Part shown: one piece after another, positions 36,501 through 45,735 of the stretch | Layout: every line of letters begins with the position of its first letter | Position numbering within the stretch: the stretch's first letter is position 1 | Assembly: GCA_958450365.1 (NCBI GenBank) | Contig: CAUEEP010000932.1 | Location: 321,501 to 385,500 of the forward strand | Reading direction: 5' to 3' | From: Mesorhabditis belari | Taxonomy: Eukaryota; Nematoda; Chromadorea; Rhabditida; Rhabditidae | DNA: 64,000 nucleotides | The notes under the pieces: model-generated | Seen by the model: only the letters and a program-made list of their open reading frames with translations | What the model was told of the DNA's origin: nothing | The model's database searches: none | Position numbers and translations under genes: made by a program

Positions 36501-39079
36501 TAATTTTTGGTCAAAATTTGAGTAATTTTTTCTTAAACTCTTGACTTTTTCTTTACTTTAAACTGAAGTTAAACTAATTTTAGATTTAAAGAATAAAGAA
36601 TCTAACGGATTCTTTTGAAACCAAAGGAATTTCACTACAAGTGTGAAAATGGTCTTTTTTAGAAAAACACTAAAACATTAACGTTCAAATACTTGCATAA
36701 CCAGAATTTTTTGGAATTTTTACACAACTGCAAATGAACTCAAACAAATTGTAACATCCTTTTTTATCAAATTTTGTCAAAAGAAATCTGAATTTTAAAA
36801 GAAATTTGACTATAAATCCTTTGGAATGGGATATTTCTTTGGGAATTTCTTTGAAAACAATCTTTTGTCAAGCAATTGTTACTATTGCTAAATTGCTAGA
36901 GTGTTTTTAAGCTGAAAATACTCATCCGGCTTAACTAATGCTTGCTTGCTTGCAATATAGCTTCAATAAACCTAAACGGAACTCATCTTTTGTCACTCAT
37001 CGCAAACTGAATACAAATGTAACTTTTTCTCCAAAGTACTACCATTTAACTTTTTTGAAACGAATGAAATTTTATTGAGAAAGATTGGGACTTTTTTTTG
37101 AAACGATTTGGAGTAAGCGTTGATTTCAAAGTACTTGTAAAGAGTTGAACAATTTGAAACATTAGGGTTTGAATTTAGCTTTCAAAACTCACCGTTTCTT
37201 GCTTAAACGTTTCTTGTTTTTTTTGGCTTTGGAATGGAGTAGTTTTTAAAAGCGAACAATCATTAATGTCCAATAAAAACATCAAAAAAATCATTAATGT
37301 TCAACTAAAATGTAATTTGGTGTACAATTTGAAACAATCATTTCGTTTTCCAGAATCAAAACCGCTTGAAATGTCCGGAAGAGGAGCTGCTGCGGGGATT
37401 CGAAACGATTACAACACTTTTCATGATGAATGGATATCTTCCGGATGAGATGAGAGAACAGTTCAATCAAAGGTTTGCTCGTTTACGAATTTCTACTGCA
37501 CCTAAACCTTAAAATCCTACTTTGAAACAGAACTTTATTGGATTAAGGCTATTTATGCTGATTCATAAATCCCAAGCATATAAATTTACTTTACAAGATT
37601 TAAATTTGGCTTTTCGTGTTTGCTTTGGTAAAAAAATGTTAGTTTCAACTTTTTTCGAGTGTAAGCAGCATCTTGCGGCTTAATGAATGTTTTCCTACAC
37701 ACTATCAAACTTTTTGAAACACAAGTTTTTCATTTTCAAAAAAACTTCAAAATCTTCAATCTTCAAATCTTTTAAAGAAAAATTGCTAAAAAAATCCCAT
37801 TCTCAAGCGTTAGAAGTTGAAATCAAGATTTTCTGTTATTGAAGCTTTTCTGTTTTGTTATTTTCTGTTATTAAAGTTGTTATTGAAGCCAAAAAGCTAA
37901 AAGTGCCCGTAAAAATTAAACTCACTGCTGTTTTAATAAATAGCCCAATTCAAGCTAATCCAAAATATTCACCAATCTAGTATTTGAAACTATTGAAAAC
38001 TAATCGTGCGTATGGTAATATGGTCGTGCAAGTTAGCTTTTATCGACTTTAGGAAAGCATTTATCTAAGCGCTTAACAAAACAACGATAAAAAAAGATAA
38101 AAATCGCCATCTGTACCTAAATGGAACCAATTCTGTACCCTAAATGGAATAAATTCTATATCTAAATGAAACCAAACCTGTGCCTAAATAGAACCAAATC
38201 TGTACCTAAATGAAACCAAATCTGTACCTGAAAAAATGACTCAAATGATATGTAATAATAATACTTTATTCAAACGATAAAGTGAAAGAAATCATAGAGA
38301 AATGCACAGTGATACTTAATCATACAATACATACTGAAATCAATAAGCCAATTACTTACGGCAAAGAGCCACTAGATCTAAAGCATCGATACGTTTCTTG
38401 AATATGAAAAGCGACTGAATTTCTCGTATGTCGTTTGGGAGCAAGTTCCATAATCTAGCGGCTCTAACGGGAAATGAATTTGATAAAGAGGCATTGGAAG
38501 CAAAGGGAATTTGCAAAAGGAATGAGCCACTTCTGGGCCCTGACCGCGGTTTAAATTTGAAAAAGTCTATAAACAAAGGGCTAATCTGTTTACTACGGAG
38601 GATTTTGAAAGTTTCGACTAAATCGCCATTTCGAATAAAAATCGCCATCTGTACCTAAATGGAACCAATTCTGTACCTAAATGGAATAAATTCTATATCT
38701 AAATGAAACCAAACCTGTGCCTAAATAGAACCAAATCTGTACCTAAATGAAACCAAATCTGTACCTGAAAAAATGACTCAAATGATATGTGGCACAAAAA
38801 ATTTGGCGCTTTTCCTAGCACCTCGAAATCCACAAGTATTCGAAAACAGTTAAGAAATAACAATTAGCTTATATGAATTGCTTATATGAATTGCTTATAC
38901 AAACTGCTTACAACCATTATTTCAAATTTCCTTTAATTTCAGAAAGATCAAAGCCTTGTCTGCTCCCGCTTCACCCACCCCAATCAGCACAAATCGGACG
39001 GTAAAACCAGAACCAGAGTGCCCGATTGAAGACTTCATGGAACAGGTCATTTCACGGGAACTTGTCACTTGTGAATAAA
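23507..39079 (+). CDS. nine-exon gene, probable nuclear regulatory protein
   Basis: Coding exons: 23545-23640, 23887-24012, 26544-26684, 31593-31673, 32689-32791, 33160-33215, 34525-34635, 37354-37472 and 38943-39078. All junctions are GT-AG and in phase, giving 322 residues from ATG to TAA. Order of features: Gln-rich, Leu-rich N-terminus (exons 2-3), a basic nuclear-localisation-type patch RRRKRSRAS (exon 4), an acidic stretch (exon 5), then three sumoylation-type motifs (IKEE, IKEE, VKPE) in exons 6, 7 and 9. Exon 8 has a helical segment EEELLRGFETITTLFMMNGY. No DNA-binding domain is visible and I do not recognise the family; a transcriptional co-regulator is an inference. Introns reach ~4.9 kb and carry MITEs, SINE and LINE fragments and minisatellites. 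The ends of introns 1 and 2 are near-identical. Confidence 0.8.
23728..23886 (+). repeat. intron 1 3' end, direct repeat of intron 2 3' end
   Basis: 159 bp ending exactly at the acceptor of exon 2. It matches 26357-26543, which ends at the acceptor of exon 3, apart from a ~26-bp internal duplication in the latter. Confidence 0.9.
24466..25382. mobile_element. TIR element split by a SINE
   Basis: The left end AGAGTGTGCTCCTTG and the right end CAAGGAACACACTCT are inverted, and GACAACGCGTTTTCTAAAA at 24951 matches the complement of the right side. A SINE (24491-24886) with its TA tail lies inside the left arm. Intron 2 of the nuclear-protein gene. Confidence 0.65.
24491..24886 (-). mobile_element. 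tRNA-derived SINE with LINE-like tail
   Basis: Read on the minus strand it starts GGGCCCTCATGGTGTATTGG (A box) and carries GGGGTTCGGCCCC (B box) with a TTCCAAA anticodon-type loop. It ends TCCTGAATAAAGTATGAATA followed by (TA)n. This 3' end resembles the LINE tails at 8278, 38254 and 50710, as expected if a LINE mobilises it. Confidence 0.75.
26357..26543 (+). repeat. intron 2 3' end, direct repeat of intron 1 3' end
   Basis: Partner of 23728-23886, including the acceptor CGATCATTTCCAG. An internal ~26-bp duplication (GATTCTAATGAA...) explains the extra length. Confidence 0.9.
27885..28157. mobile_element. palindromic MITE with GACACCAGTACG ends
   Basis: Ends GACACCAGTACGTTTATTTC and its complement; nearly the whole 273 bp folds back. 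Intron 3 of the nuclear-protein gene. Confidence 0.8.
29165..29308. repeat. AAATCCTATAAAATCC tandem repeat
   Basis: Irregular 10/11-bp repeats of TAAATCCTAT and TAAAATCCTA, abutting the MITE at 29310. Confidence 0.85.
29310..29679. mobile_element. MITE, family F (TACCGTATTTACTCTATTAG)
   Basis: TIRs TACCGTATTTACTCTATTAG and complement, with an internal GTGGGGTCCTCTCTAATAG motif repeated on both sides. Shares the TACCGTA start with families A, C and E. Confidence 0.85.
30212..30615. mobile_element. foldback element, family B copy 3
   Basis: Ends GGGGATGGGACAAATGCGAC and near complement. The inner arms (about 30320-30395 and 30430-30505) are an almost perfect palindrome, ~80 bp each, around GGGCTAAAAGGCAAAATCTA. 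Confidence 0.85.
31326..31521 (-). other. possible antisense coding exon in intron 3
   Basis: A 65-codon frame (KFFKALFINHLPVF, then CFRKDLCDCHLGKLLDPLIE) has plausible codon use and a CAG acceptor just upstream. No donor partner exon or family was recognised. It could be a remnant of an unrelated gene or chance. Confidence 0.25.
31684..32033. repeat. minisatellite, GTACAACTAGTACAACA
   Basis: About 350 bp of GTACAACTA and GTACAACA units just inside the exon 4 donor of the nuclear-protein gene. Its core (GTACAAC alternating with GTACAGC) is the same as in the 6431 array. Confidence 0.95.
33300..33850. mobile_element. MITE, family J copy 2
   Basis: Near-identical in structure to 7585-8121; ends TGGGTTGGTAAATTGAAAAC and complement. 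Lies in intron 6. Confidence 0.85.
33855..34109. mobile_element. MITE, family E (TACCGTAATTATTCTAATAG)
   Basis: TIRs TACCGTAATTATTCTAATAG and complement (CTAGAATAATTACGGTA). Immediately beside family J copy 2, also in intron 6. Confidence 0.8.
34986..35204 (-). pseudogene. pogo/Brinker-type helix-turn-helix fragment
   Basis: A 72-codon frame without ATG begins KRRKSYTAAFKFDAVKHREA and continues with HFNVTEGMIRKWVADRDI, then a basic patch (KRARRYKR), ending at TAA 34986. The pattern RR.YT..FK...V....GT.AAA..F.V.E.MIRKW is that of the Brinker/pogo DNA-binding domain found at the N-terminus of pogo-like transposases and in some host regulators. A CATCATAG acceptor-like site precedes it and GTACTT follows the basic patch, so it could be one exon. 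It lies antisense in intron 7 of the nuclear-protein gene. No catalytic domain is seen nearby, so it is most likely a transposon remnant. Confidence 0.6.
35755..36955 (+). repeat. tandem duplication, ~600-bp unit
   Basis: Two copies, about 35755-36340 and 36350-36955, sharing GGTAAAAATTTGGGTGTTAA and GCGGCCTTTAATCTGG with small indels. Non-coding, intron 7. Confidence 0.85.
38097..38253 (+). repeat. 156-bp direct repeat, left of LINE
   Basis: 157 nt, identical to 38635-38790 except for one extra C in TACCCTAAATGG. It holds ACCTAAATGGAACCAAT-type tandem 19-mers. Confidence 0.95.
38254..38634 (-). mobile_element. 5'-truncated LINE inserted between long repeats
   Basis: Read on the minus strand, a frame from the truncated end down to 38352 contains NSFPVRAARLWNLLPNDIRE and FKKRIDALDL, the C-terminal tail of non-LTR reverse transcriptases (CR1/Jockey-like). 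It is followed by a ~95-bp 3' UTR ending TTGAATAAAGTATTATTATT. Only 381 bp remain. The near-identity of the flanking repeats suggests a recent insertion. Intron 8 of the nuclear-protein gene. Confidence 0.75.
38635..38790 (+). repeat. 156-bp direct repeat, right of LINE
   Basis: Right partner of 38097-38253. Confidence 0.95.
39074..39079 (+). terminator. AATAAA polyadenylation signal overlapping the stop
   Basis: AATAAA at 39074-39079 contains the TAA stop (39076-39078) of the nuclear-protein gene. If used, the 3' UTR would be only 10-20 nt. Confidence 0.5.
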
Positions 39080-39107
39080 AGATTCTAAGAAAATATTCTT
39101 CCTGTTC

Positions 39108-39236
39108 TTTCTATTCTTCCTGTTCTTCCTGTTCTTCCTATTCTTCCCGTTCTTCCCATTCTTCCCATTCTTCCCATTCTTCCCATTCTTCCCATTCTTC
39201 CCATTCTTCCCATTCTTCCCATTCTTCCCATTCTTC
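39108..39236. repeat. CTTCCCATT 9-bp tandem repeat
   Basis: About fourteen 9-mers, just downstream of the nuclear-protein gene stop. Confidence 0.95.
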
Positions 39237-40335
39237 CTTCCTCTTTCCCATTTGTCTAATCCATAGCTTATCTCTTCAACTGAACTTCCTCTATTATTCC
39301 CAAAAGTTTACTGTTCTACAAATTTTAAACAAAAAAAATTGCTAGAAAAACCAAAAAATCAGAAAATTTTTGATATTTTCTATCCATTGTGTGCATATTT
39401 TCTCGCGATTTTTCTCCATTTTTCGCTTTTTTTTCCCAATCCAGTCAGTCATTCCCATTGAATTGTGTCATTTTTGAAAATTTGATTTTCACTCTTTTTT
39501 TTGCCCTAGGCCAATTTAGATCTTTCTCATTTCAATCGTGTATGTTTTTTCGAAAATTCTAGACAATTTTCTAATTTCTCCTTTTGCGGATAAATCTCAG
39601 CTCATGATTTTTCGCGTTTTTTCGCGTTTTTTCGCGTTTTTTCGCGTTTTTTTTGCGATTTAGTCCCCTCTTTTTATAAAGATTTTAGTTTTTTTTCCAA
39701 TTTTTCTTGTTATGGCTTTAAATTTGGCCCAGTTTCCCATTTCTTTTTTCTTTTTTCTTTTTTCTTGCTTTGTTTTGTGATTGGTAATTGGTTGAAATTT
39801 TTTTGTACTTAGAAATCGTAAATCTTACAGTTATTGAAACTTGAAGACATCTAAAATTATTTGAAAATGCAATGGGAAAAGATTGATTTCAATTTTGAGA
39901 ACTGATCAACAAAAGCGCCGCTTACAAACAGCGCTGTTGGCGCGCAAACGCATGGCAAAAGCAGCGCCTCCATCGCTAAGTTTCTATGTGTTTCTTATTC
40001 TTATTGAATGCAGAATAAAATTATCTACATTTTGCATACTTTGAGATCACTTAAAACAGAACCAGTGCCGAGCAAAAGCTCAATTAACCTCTTTTTGGGT
40101 CCGTTTTTCCTTTTTTGGCATTTTCTTATTCCAGATTTGTTCAAAAAGGCTCCAAAAGATTCAAGTAGATAGCTAAGTTTTTTTTCTACATTCAATGAAA
40201 AGAAGAAACACAAATAAACTTAGCCACAAACGCATAATTTTGATTGGCGCTGTTTTGAGCTTCCTCAACTCAGCTTCCTCAACTTTTCTTAATTAAAGAC
40301 ACGATAAAGTGGTACAGAAAGTGGTATAGAAAGTC
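39237..40335. other. intergenic, simple repeats only
   Basis: Contains TTTTTTCGCG tandem copies (39619-39655) and a short GCGC-rich patch near 39915-39970. No gene is supported. Confidence 0.5.
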
Positions 40336-40566
40336 TTTAACACATTCACGACGATCCGATCCACCGGTGGGCTGCATTAGCAACGATTATTTTCCGTGTC
40401 AACTCAAGTTTTTAACGACTTTTGTTATTTGCTCTGGAAAGTTCTTGATAACTTTATACTTGTTTTCAAGAGGAGATTCAGGGCTATCGAATGACTATAA
40501 TAGTTTCTATGACGTCATTGGATTTATAGAGTTCCTGGAAACTATCGATTATCGTTGAAATTTTCA

Positions 40567-42059
40567 TGCTTCAAAATATTCAATCATTATCTCAACAACC
40601 AAATTCAATGAGCAATTTAAATATAATTTAAATACTAAGAATGAAGACACGCAAATATCGAAGATCATTGAGGAATTGATCCTTTAGATGACGTCATGAT
40701 TTATAGAGTTCCTGGCTTGAGGTTTTAATGAATTTAGTGATTTAAAGATAGAGATTGATAGAGAAACTGTCCATTACCAAGAGGAGATTCAGGGCTATCG
40801 AATGACTATAGTAGTTTCTATGACGCCTTCGGATTTATAGAGTTGTTGGGAACGACCGATTACCGTTGAAATTCTTCCACCATAACCTGTCAAGTTGAAA
40901 CAGAGGCTTTTTCGCTGAGCCTTCAACGCAAATTTGGTGATTTTGTGAGTCAACGCAGTGCATTTTATACTAGAGTTGCTAAAAACAAGCAAAAAGAATC
41001 TTTACAAATCATGTATTTATTTCAAGATGGGTTTCTTTTAATTTTCGACACTCGACGAATCGGTTTCGGAAGGAAAAGTTGATGAGTCGTATGACTAAAC
41101 AAATAAAGCATAGCATAAAAATCAGTGTTTCAATTTTTGGGGTTTTCATTCGAGCTTGTCGCAATCAATTTGAGGTTCGAATTCGAATTTGTCTGAGCTC
41201 TTGATTAAGATCAATCTATTGAACAATAGTGAGAGTAATGAATAGAAATTTATAGAAATTTGGAAATTTCCAATAGTCGTTACTTTGAATTTAGAAATCT
41301 TACCCATGTGTTCATCATTGGCGTTGAAGAGAGCATCTGAAAAGCCACTCAAGCTTATCTCATGCAATTCGTGGGTAACGAATTGCATGAGATTGCAAAT
41401 GGCAGAAATTCCTAGTGTAACTTTTTTTAAACGGAATTGATTCCTAAAACTTTAACACATTCACAACAAAGCCATTTTGTCTTGGCTGCCGTTTCGAACA
41501 ATCTATGTTAGCTGTAGATCCGAAACTTTGTAGCTAGAGGCATTTTGGGATAGAGAATTTGAATCCGTTATCATTTTTTAAGCAACTTTAATCTTCGAGC
41601 TAATACGGTCAGCACAAAACTCTCTAAAACTTGCCTAATAAACCAAATTGGAGAAAAAAAAGCGCAACAAGCTTTATATTCTTAGAGGCCGTTTGCCAGA
41701 AGTCACGCGATTATGTAAACATGAAAATTTTCACGCTTTTGTCATCACACCTTCTGGCAGACGGCTCTAGATATGGAGTTGGGTAATTAAAGCTGATTAA
41801 AAAGTTAATGAGTCGTATGACTAAACAAATAAAGCATAACATAAAAATGAGTGTTTCAATTTTTGGGGTTTTCATTCGAGCTTGCCTCAATCAATTTGAG
41901 GTTTGAATCCAAATTTTTCTTAGCTCTTGATTAAGATCAATCTATTGAACAATAGTGTAAGTAATGAATAGAAGTTTGTAGAAATTTGGAAATTTTCCAA
42001 TAGTCGTTACTTTGAATTTAGAAATCTTGCCCATGTGTTCATCATTGGCGTTGAAGAGA
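40567..42059. repeat. left arm of a 1.5-kb inverted repeat
   Basis: Near-perfect reverse complement of 47579-49078. The arm contains degraded copies of the coding remnant seen at 42106-42567, a piggyBac-like TTAACACATTCAC end at 41450, an internal tandem copy (41093-41330 and 41806-42058), and a 37-bp hairpin at 41357-41393. Confidence 0.9.
41357..41393. repeat. perfect 16-bp-arm hairpin
   Basis: ATCTCATGCAATTCGT, a five-base loop, then the exact reverse complement. Present in both arms (also 48250-48286). Confidence 0.9.
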
Positions 42060-42105
42060 GGTTTATAGAGGTCCTAGCTTGAGATTTTAATGAATTTAGA
42101 GATTT

Positions 42106-42567
42106 ATAGAGAAACTCTCCATTACCAAGAGGAAATTCAGGGCTATCGGATGACTATAATAGCTTTTATGACGTCATTGGATTTATAGAGTTCCTGGAAT
42201 CCATCGATTACCGTAGAAGTTTCCCCACCATAACTAATCAAGTTGAAACAGAGGCTTTTTCATTGAGCATTCAACGCAAATTTGATGAATTTGTGATTCA
42301 ACGCAGTGCATTTTATGCTAGAGCTGCTAAAACCTTGAGAAAATTTGAATCAAAGTTGAACTACCTGCCTGAAAAAGTTGATCAACTTAGATGGTCTATA
42401 ACTCGAAGTATAGTTTCGACTCGAAGTTTCGGCGTGTTAAATCCAGCCTCAAAAAGGTGTTAAATCCACTTATGGCACACCGGTAGGCCGTTATTGTTGC
42501 AAATTTGTTGAAGAGCAAAATCATTGTAGTCAAGAAAATGGATTAGTTGAAAGATTACGTTTTTAAA
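42106..42567 (+). pseudogene. multi-copy coding remnant, unknown family
   Basis: Downstream of a TAG near 42104 a frame runs through RGNSGLSDDYNSFYDVIGFI, then QRKFDEFVIQRSAFYARAAK and LNYLPEKVDQLRW, to a stop at 42461. A one-base shift in an A-run near 42455 would continue with YGTPVGRYCCKFVEEQNHC to a stop at about 42566. Two sister copies (40468-40558, and 40780-40998 in the left arm) share the reading frame but carry a TGA after DYR. Conservation of the frame across copies indicates it was once coding. I do not recognise it; the nearby TTAACACATTCAC ends hint at a transposon origin. Confidence 0.5.
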
Positions 42568-43159
42568 AAAAACAGATTAGTTGCAAGGAAATTAAAGTTT
42601 TTGATACGATAGGATTTGAACGTTTTTCAAGATGTTTTTTAACAAAAAAATACAAATTCTCCTTTTAGAATCCCTTCCAACGCTGTTTATTTACTTGAGA
42701 AAAGGACGAAAGTTTAGAAAAGAATCAAATTTTCCTTTCCCAATCCAAACTTTCCAAAGAATGAGCTCATTTTTTGGAGAAAATCGGTGAAAACGATGAA
42801 AACGATGAAAACGATGAAGAAATCATGAAAAATTTCATCCTCCAAACATCAACAACAAATATTTGAAGGAAAGAAATGTGAATTTCAAATAAACACCCGT
42901 TAAAAGGAAAGTTTTCTTTTTGAATTCTGATCTTTCCTTGAGTTTTCTGAGAATTTATCGAAACTTGTTTAGTTTTCTCGCGAACAAATCATCGGAAATG
43001 ATCGGAAATGATCGGAGAAATGAGAAAAGTGAGAAATTGACAATTGAATTGAAATTGAATTAGAGAAAAAAGAGAAACGACAAATATTGAGGCTATATAT
43101 GGGTCTCAAAGAAAATTTTGTTACTAAGGAAACTTTAGAAATTGTTATTTTCTCAAATA
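42568..43159. other. intergenic, upstream of small secreted peptide gene
   Basis: AT-rich with ACGATGAAA and GGAAATGATC short repeats. A 112-codon minus frame (43307-42969) is antisense to the signal-peptide exon and has no motif. TATATATGG lies near 43093. Confidence 0.4.
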
Positions 43160-43609
43160 ATGAAAGTCCTTGCTGCTTTCCTGGTACTTTTCTTGATGAT
43201 CTCGATGACTTTTGCGGCTCGAAAAACCACGCCATTGGTGAGTGAATTGGAATCCAAAAAAGCACCATTTTTGATAAAACAACTGTAATCTGACCGCCAA
43301 TTTTCATTTGATTAGCTTAATTCTGGGATTAACTCAATTTTGAGATTAGCTTAATCATTGACTGATCAGTCTTAATCTATTTTCCAAAAAGGCATCTTTT
43401 TTCTAGGAAAACTAGTCGTACGACTAGTTACTAGGAAAAACTAGGAAAACTAGTACGTACGACTAGCAAAACTAGTACGTACGACTAGGAAAACTAGTAC
43501 GTACGAGCGTCCTTTGGCAGCGGCGCAAAGAGCTACAAGAAAGCCATTAAAGGTGAAAGATCTAAAAACAAACCAAACAAACATTGTTCGGTGGGATGCT
43601 CATTCTTGA
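43160..43609 (+). CDS. small basic secreted peptide
   Basis: Exon 1 (43160-43237) encodes a classic signal peptide MKVLAAFLVLFLMISMTFA followed by ARKTTPL, with a consensus GTGAGT donor. Exon 2 reads in phase from about 43508 (RPLAAAQRATRKPLKVKDLK...) to TGA at 43607-43609, giving about 60 residues, a cleaved product of about 40, rich in Arg and Lys and without cysteines. The acceptor is uncertain because it falls in a repeat that offers many CTAG sites (43408-43506). Family not recognised; a secreted effector, neuropeptide-type or antimicrobial-type product are all open. Confidence 0.5.
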
Positions 43610-43917
43610 TTGTCATCGTCTCGGCGTTGGGGGAAGTCATGGGGAAAATCATCCTCTAAATTCAAAAAACCGTCGCCAACTTGGGGGAGGTCTTTGGGGC
43701 TGGTAAACCCGAAAAATCCAAATCAAAGAAACAAAAACATATCAAAACCAAACACCCACCGGATCCTTCGTGATCTTGGCACCCTACCGTAATCAAATGA
43801 CTATTTTCATTCGATTAGCTCAATTTTCGGATCATTGACTGTTCCTTGTGATTCTTTCATCGAATAATCCAAAAATTTGGCTGATCAAATGAAAACTGGC
43901 GGTTGGATTACGGTAGT
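43284..43917. mobile_element. TIR elements around exon 2 of the small peptide gene
   Basis: A complete small MITE lies at 43793-43917 (TACCGTAATCAAATGACTAT, ending GGCGGTTGGATTACGGTA). A partial relative at 43284-43400 carries ACCGCCAATTTTCATTTGAT. Together they form opposed ends around the peptide gene's second exon. Confidence 0.6.
43408..43506. repeat. ACTAGTACGTACG tandem repeat at a splice acceptor
   Basis: Units of GGAAAACTAGTACGTACGAC just upstream of exon 2 of the small secreted peptide gene. Confidence 0.85.
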
Positions 43918-44312
43918 TTGTCTACAAGTGCAAAGAGGAGGTTGCGCTTAAAATATTAGCGTTCCAACCCTATTCAATTAAGCTTCATGATTGGCAATCT
44001 TAATCCCGGCTTTTGACTAAAGAATTAGTTGAGCTTTTCAGAAAGTAACCCGAAAACTTTTGAAACAAACATTTTTATCTAGAGATAAAGAAATTTCTAT
44101 CTAGAGAATTGGGCGCACTTTGACTTTCGTCTTGCCTAAATAAAGATCAATTTTGTTTTAAATAACATTTTGTAAGTTAGAACAGAATTAGATATTAGAA
44201 ATAGAACAAAACTGTGAAAAGCCGAATTTCCGAATTGTACTCCGAATTTTTTCGGTAAAACAAATTGAAATTTGCTTGTTTCAAAGTTTCGAACTCAATT
44301 TCTAGAAGCTAA

Positions 44313-44453
44313 ATTTTAATGACAACTTTTAATGACAACTTTTAATGATAACTTTTAATCACAACTTGTAATCACAACTTTTAATCACAACTTTTAATCA
44401 CAACTTTTAATGACAACTTTTAATCACAACTTTTAATGACAACTTTTAATGGC
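44313..44453. repeat. AACTTTTAATCAC 14-bp tandem repeat
   Basis: About ten copies of ACAACTTTTAATGA/ACAACTTTTAATCA. Confidence 0.9.
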
Positions 44454-44874
44454 AATAATTTTGCATGAACTTAAATTGAAACTTTTATGAAAAGAGGCAA
44501 AATTTAAGCAAAAAAAACTCATTGCAAAGAAAATTTGAGATCGAAATATTGCAAAGTAAATGACTCAAAAAAGCTAAATTAAGTATTTGTGATTTGTTTT
44601 TGGTTTTGAATTTCTAGCAGTAAAAATTCTCTAACGGGGAAAGAGCTTTTCAAACGTTTTTTGTCGTTTTGTGTTTTGTCGTTCATCATGTGTACCATGC
44701 AATTAGGCAATTTGTATTTTTGTACCCAAAATTAGAGATAATAGATATTATTGGATAATAATATTGGTAGATTGGATATTGGATAATAATAATACAGGAT
44801 TGGAATAATACAGGATGATTCAAAGATTCAAATTCTATATAAAATTGATCTAAAATTGATCTAAAATTGAATTC

Positions 44875-45242
44875 TTAAAAAATACCGACTGGGGCTACCA
44901 GTGGTGAATTTATCGCATACACGAAATATATCAATCACAATACAACGACACACACAATACTAGGCTATATCTTAACTTAACCCACATCATGACAGACGGC
45001 TCCCTAACCCTAAGCTCAATGGGGAACTAAATAGCTTTTTTGGTGGTGAAGGGAAGATGACGATGAAGGAGTGGCTTGTCACTTTAAAGAACTGGGGCCA
45101 CAACCACCAGACTGCCCTCCAGAAAACCTCTCAACCCGAAGGGAAAGGAAATCCGAAGGGGGTGACCATGTCGCATGTGGGGTTCGAACCCTCGACCTTC
45201 CGATTAAGATAAAAGACACTTAACCAGTCAGCCACACGTGCT
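44875..45242 (-). mobile_element. tRNA-derived SINE with 10-bp target duplication
   Basis: Read on the minus strand it starts AGCACGTGTGGCTGACTGG (A box) and carries GAGGGTTCGAACCCC (B box). It ends TTTTTTAAG, a pol III terminator-like run. AATTGAATTC occurs on both sides (44865-44874, 45243-45252) as the target duplication. Confidence 0.8.
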
Positions 45243-45735
45243 AATTGAATTCAAATTGAATTTCAAATCAAAAATCTCTATTTATTCAGATGAAATGTCA
45301 AATTTTTGTTGATTTTGTTTACTTTTTAAAAAAGAAAATCAGCGTAAAGGAAATTAGGGAAATTTAGTTTTAATTTCAAAATTTCAAATTGTCTCGTTGA
45401 TCATTTACGATGAACTACATGCGCCAGTTCCTCTTCGTCTCTGGGAATTGCATAGAAAAGACTTTATGGAAGACTTTGTACATCGAGGCTTACCTCGATA
45501 CGGAAATTCGGGAAAATTTTTTCAAATTCAATTTCAAAATTTCAAGTTTCAACTTTCCACGAATTAAACAAGATTTCAAAAATCAGTTTTTTAAAAATTT
45601 TTAATAAAGTAGAGTAGATTTCAATTAAAGTAGATTATTTAATTATTTAACATTTCAATTATTTAAAGTAGATTTCTTTATGAATTTATTTAGAAATCTA
45701 TGCCCAGACAAGTTTTGATTTCTTTTTGTATTCTA

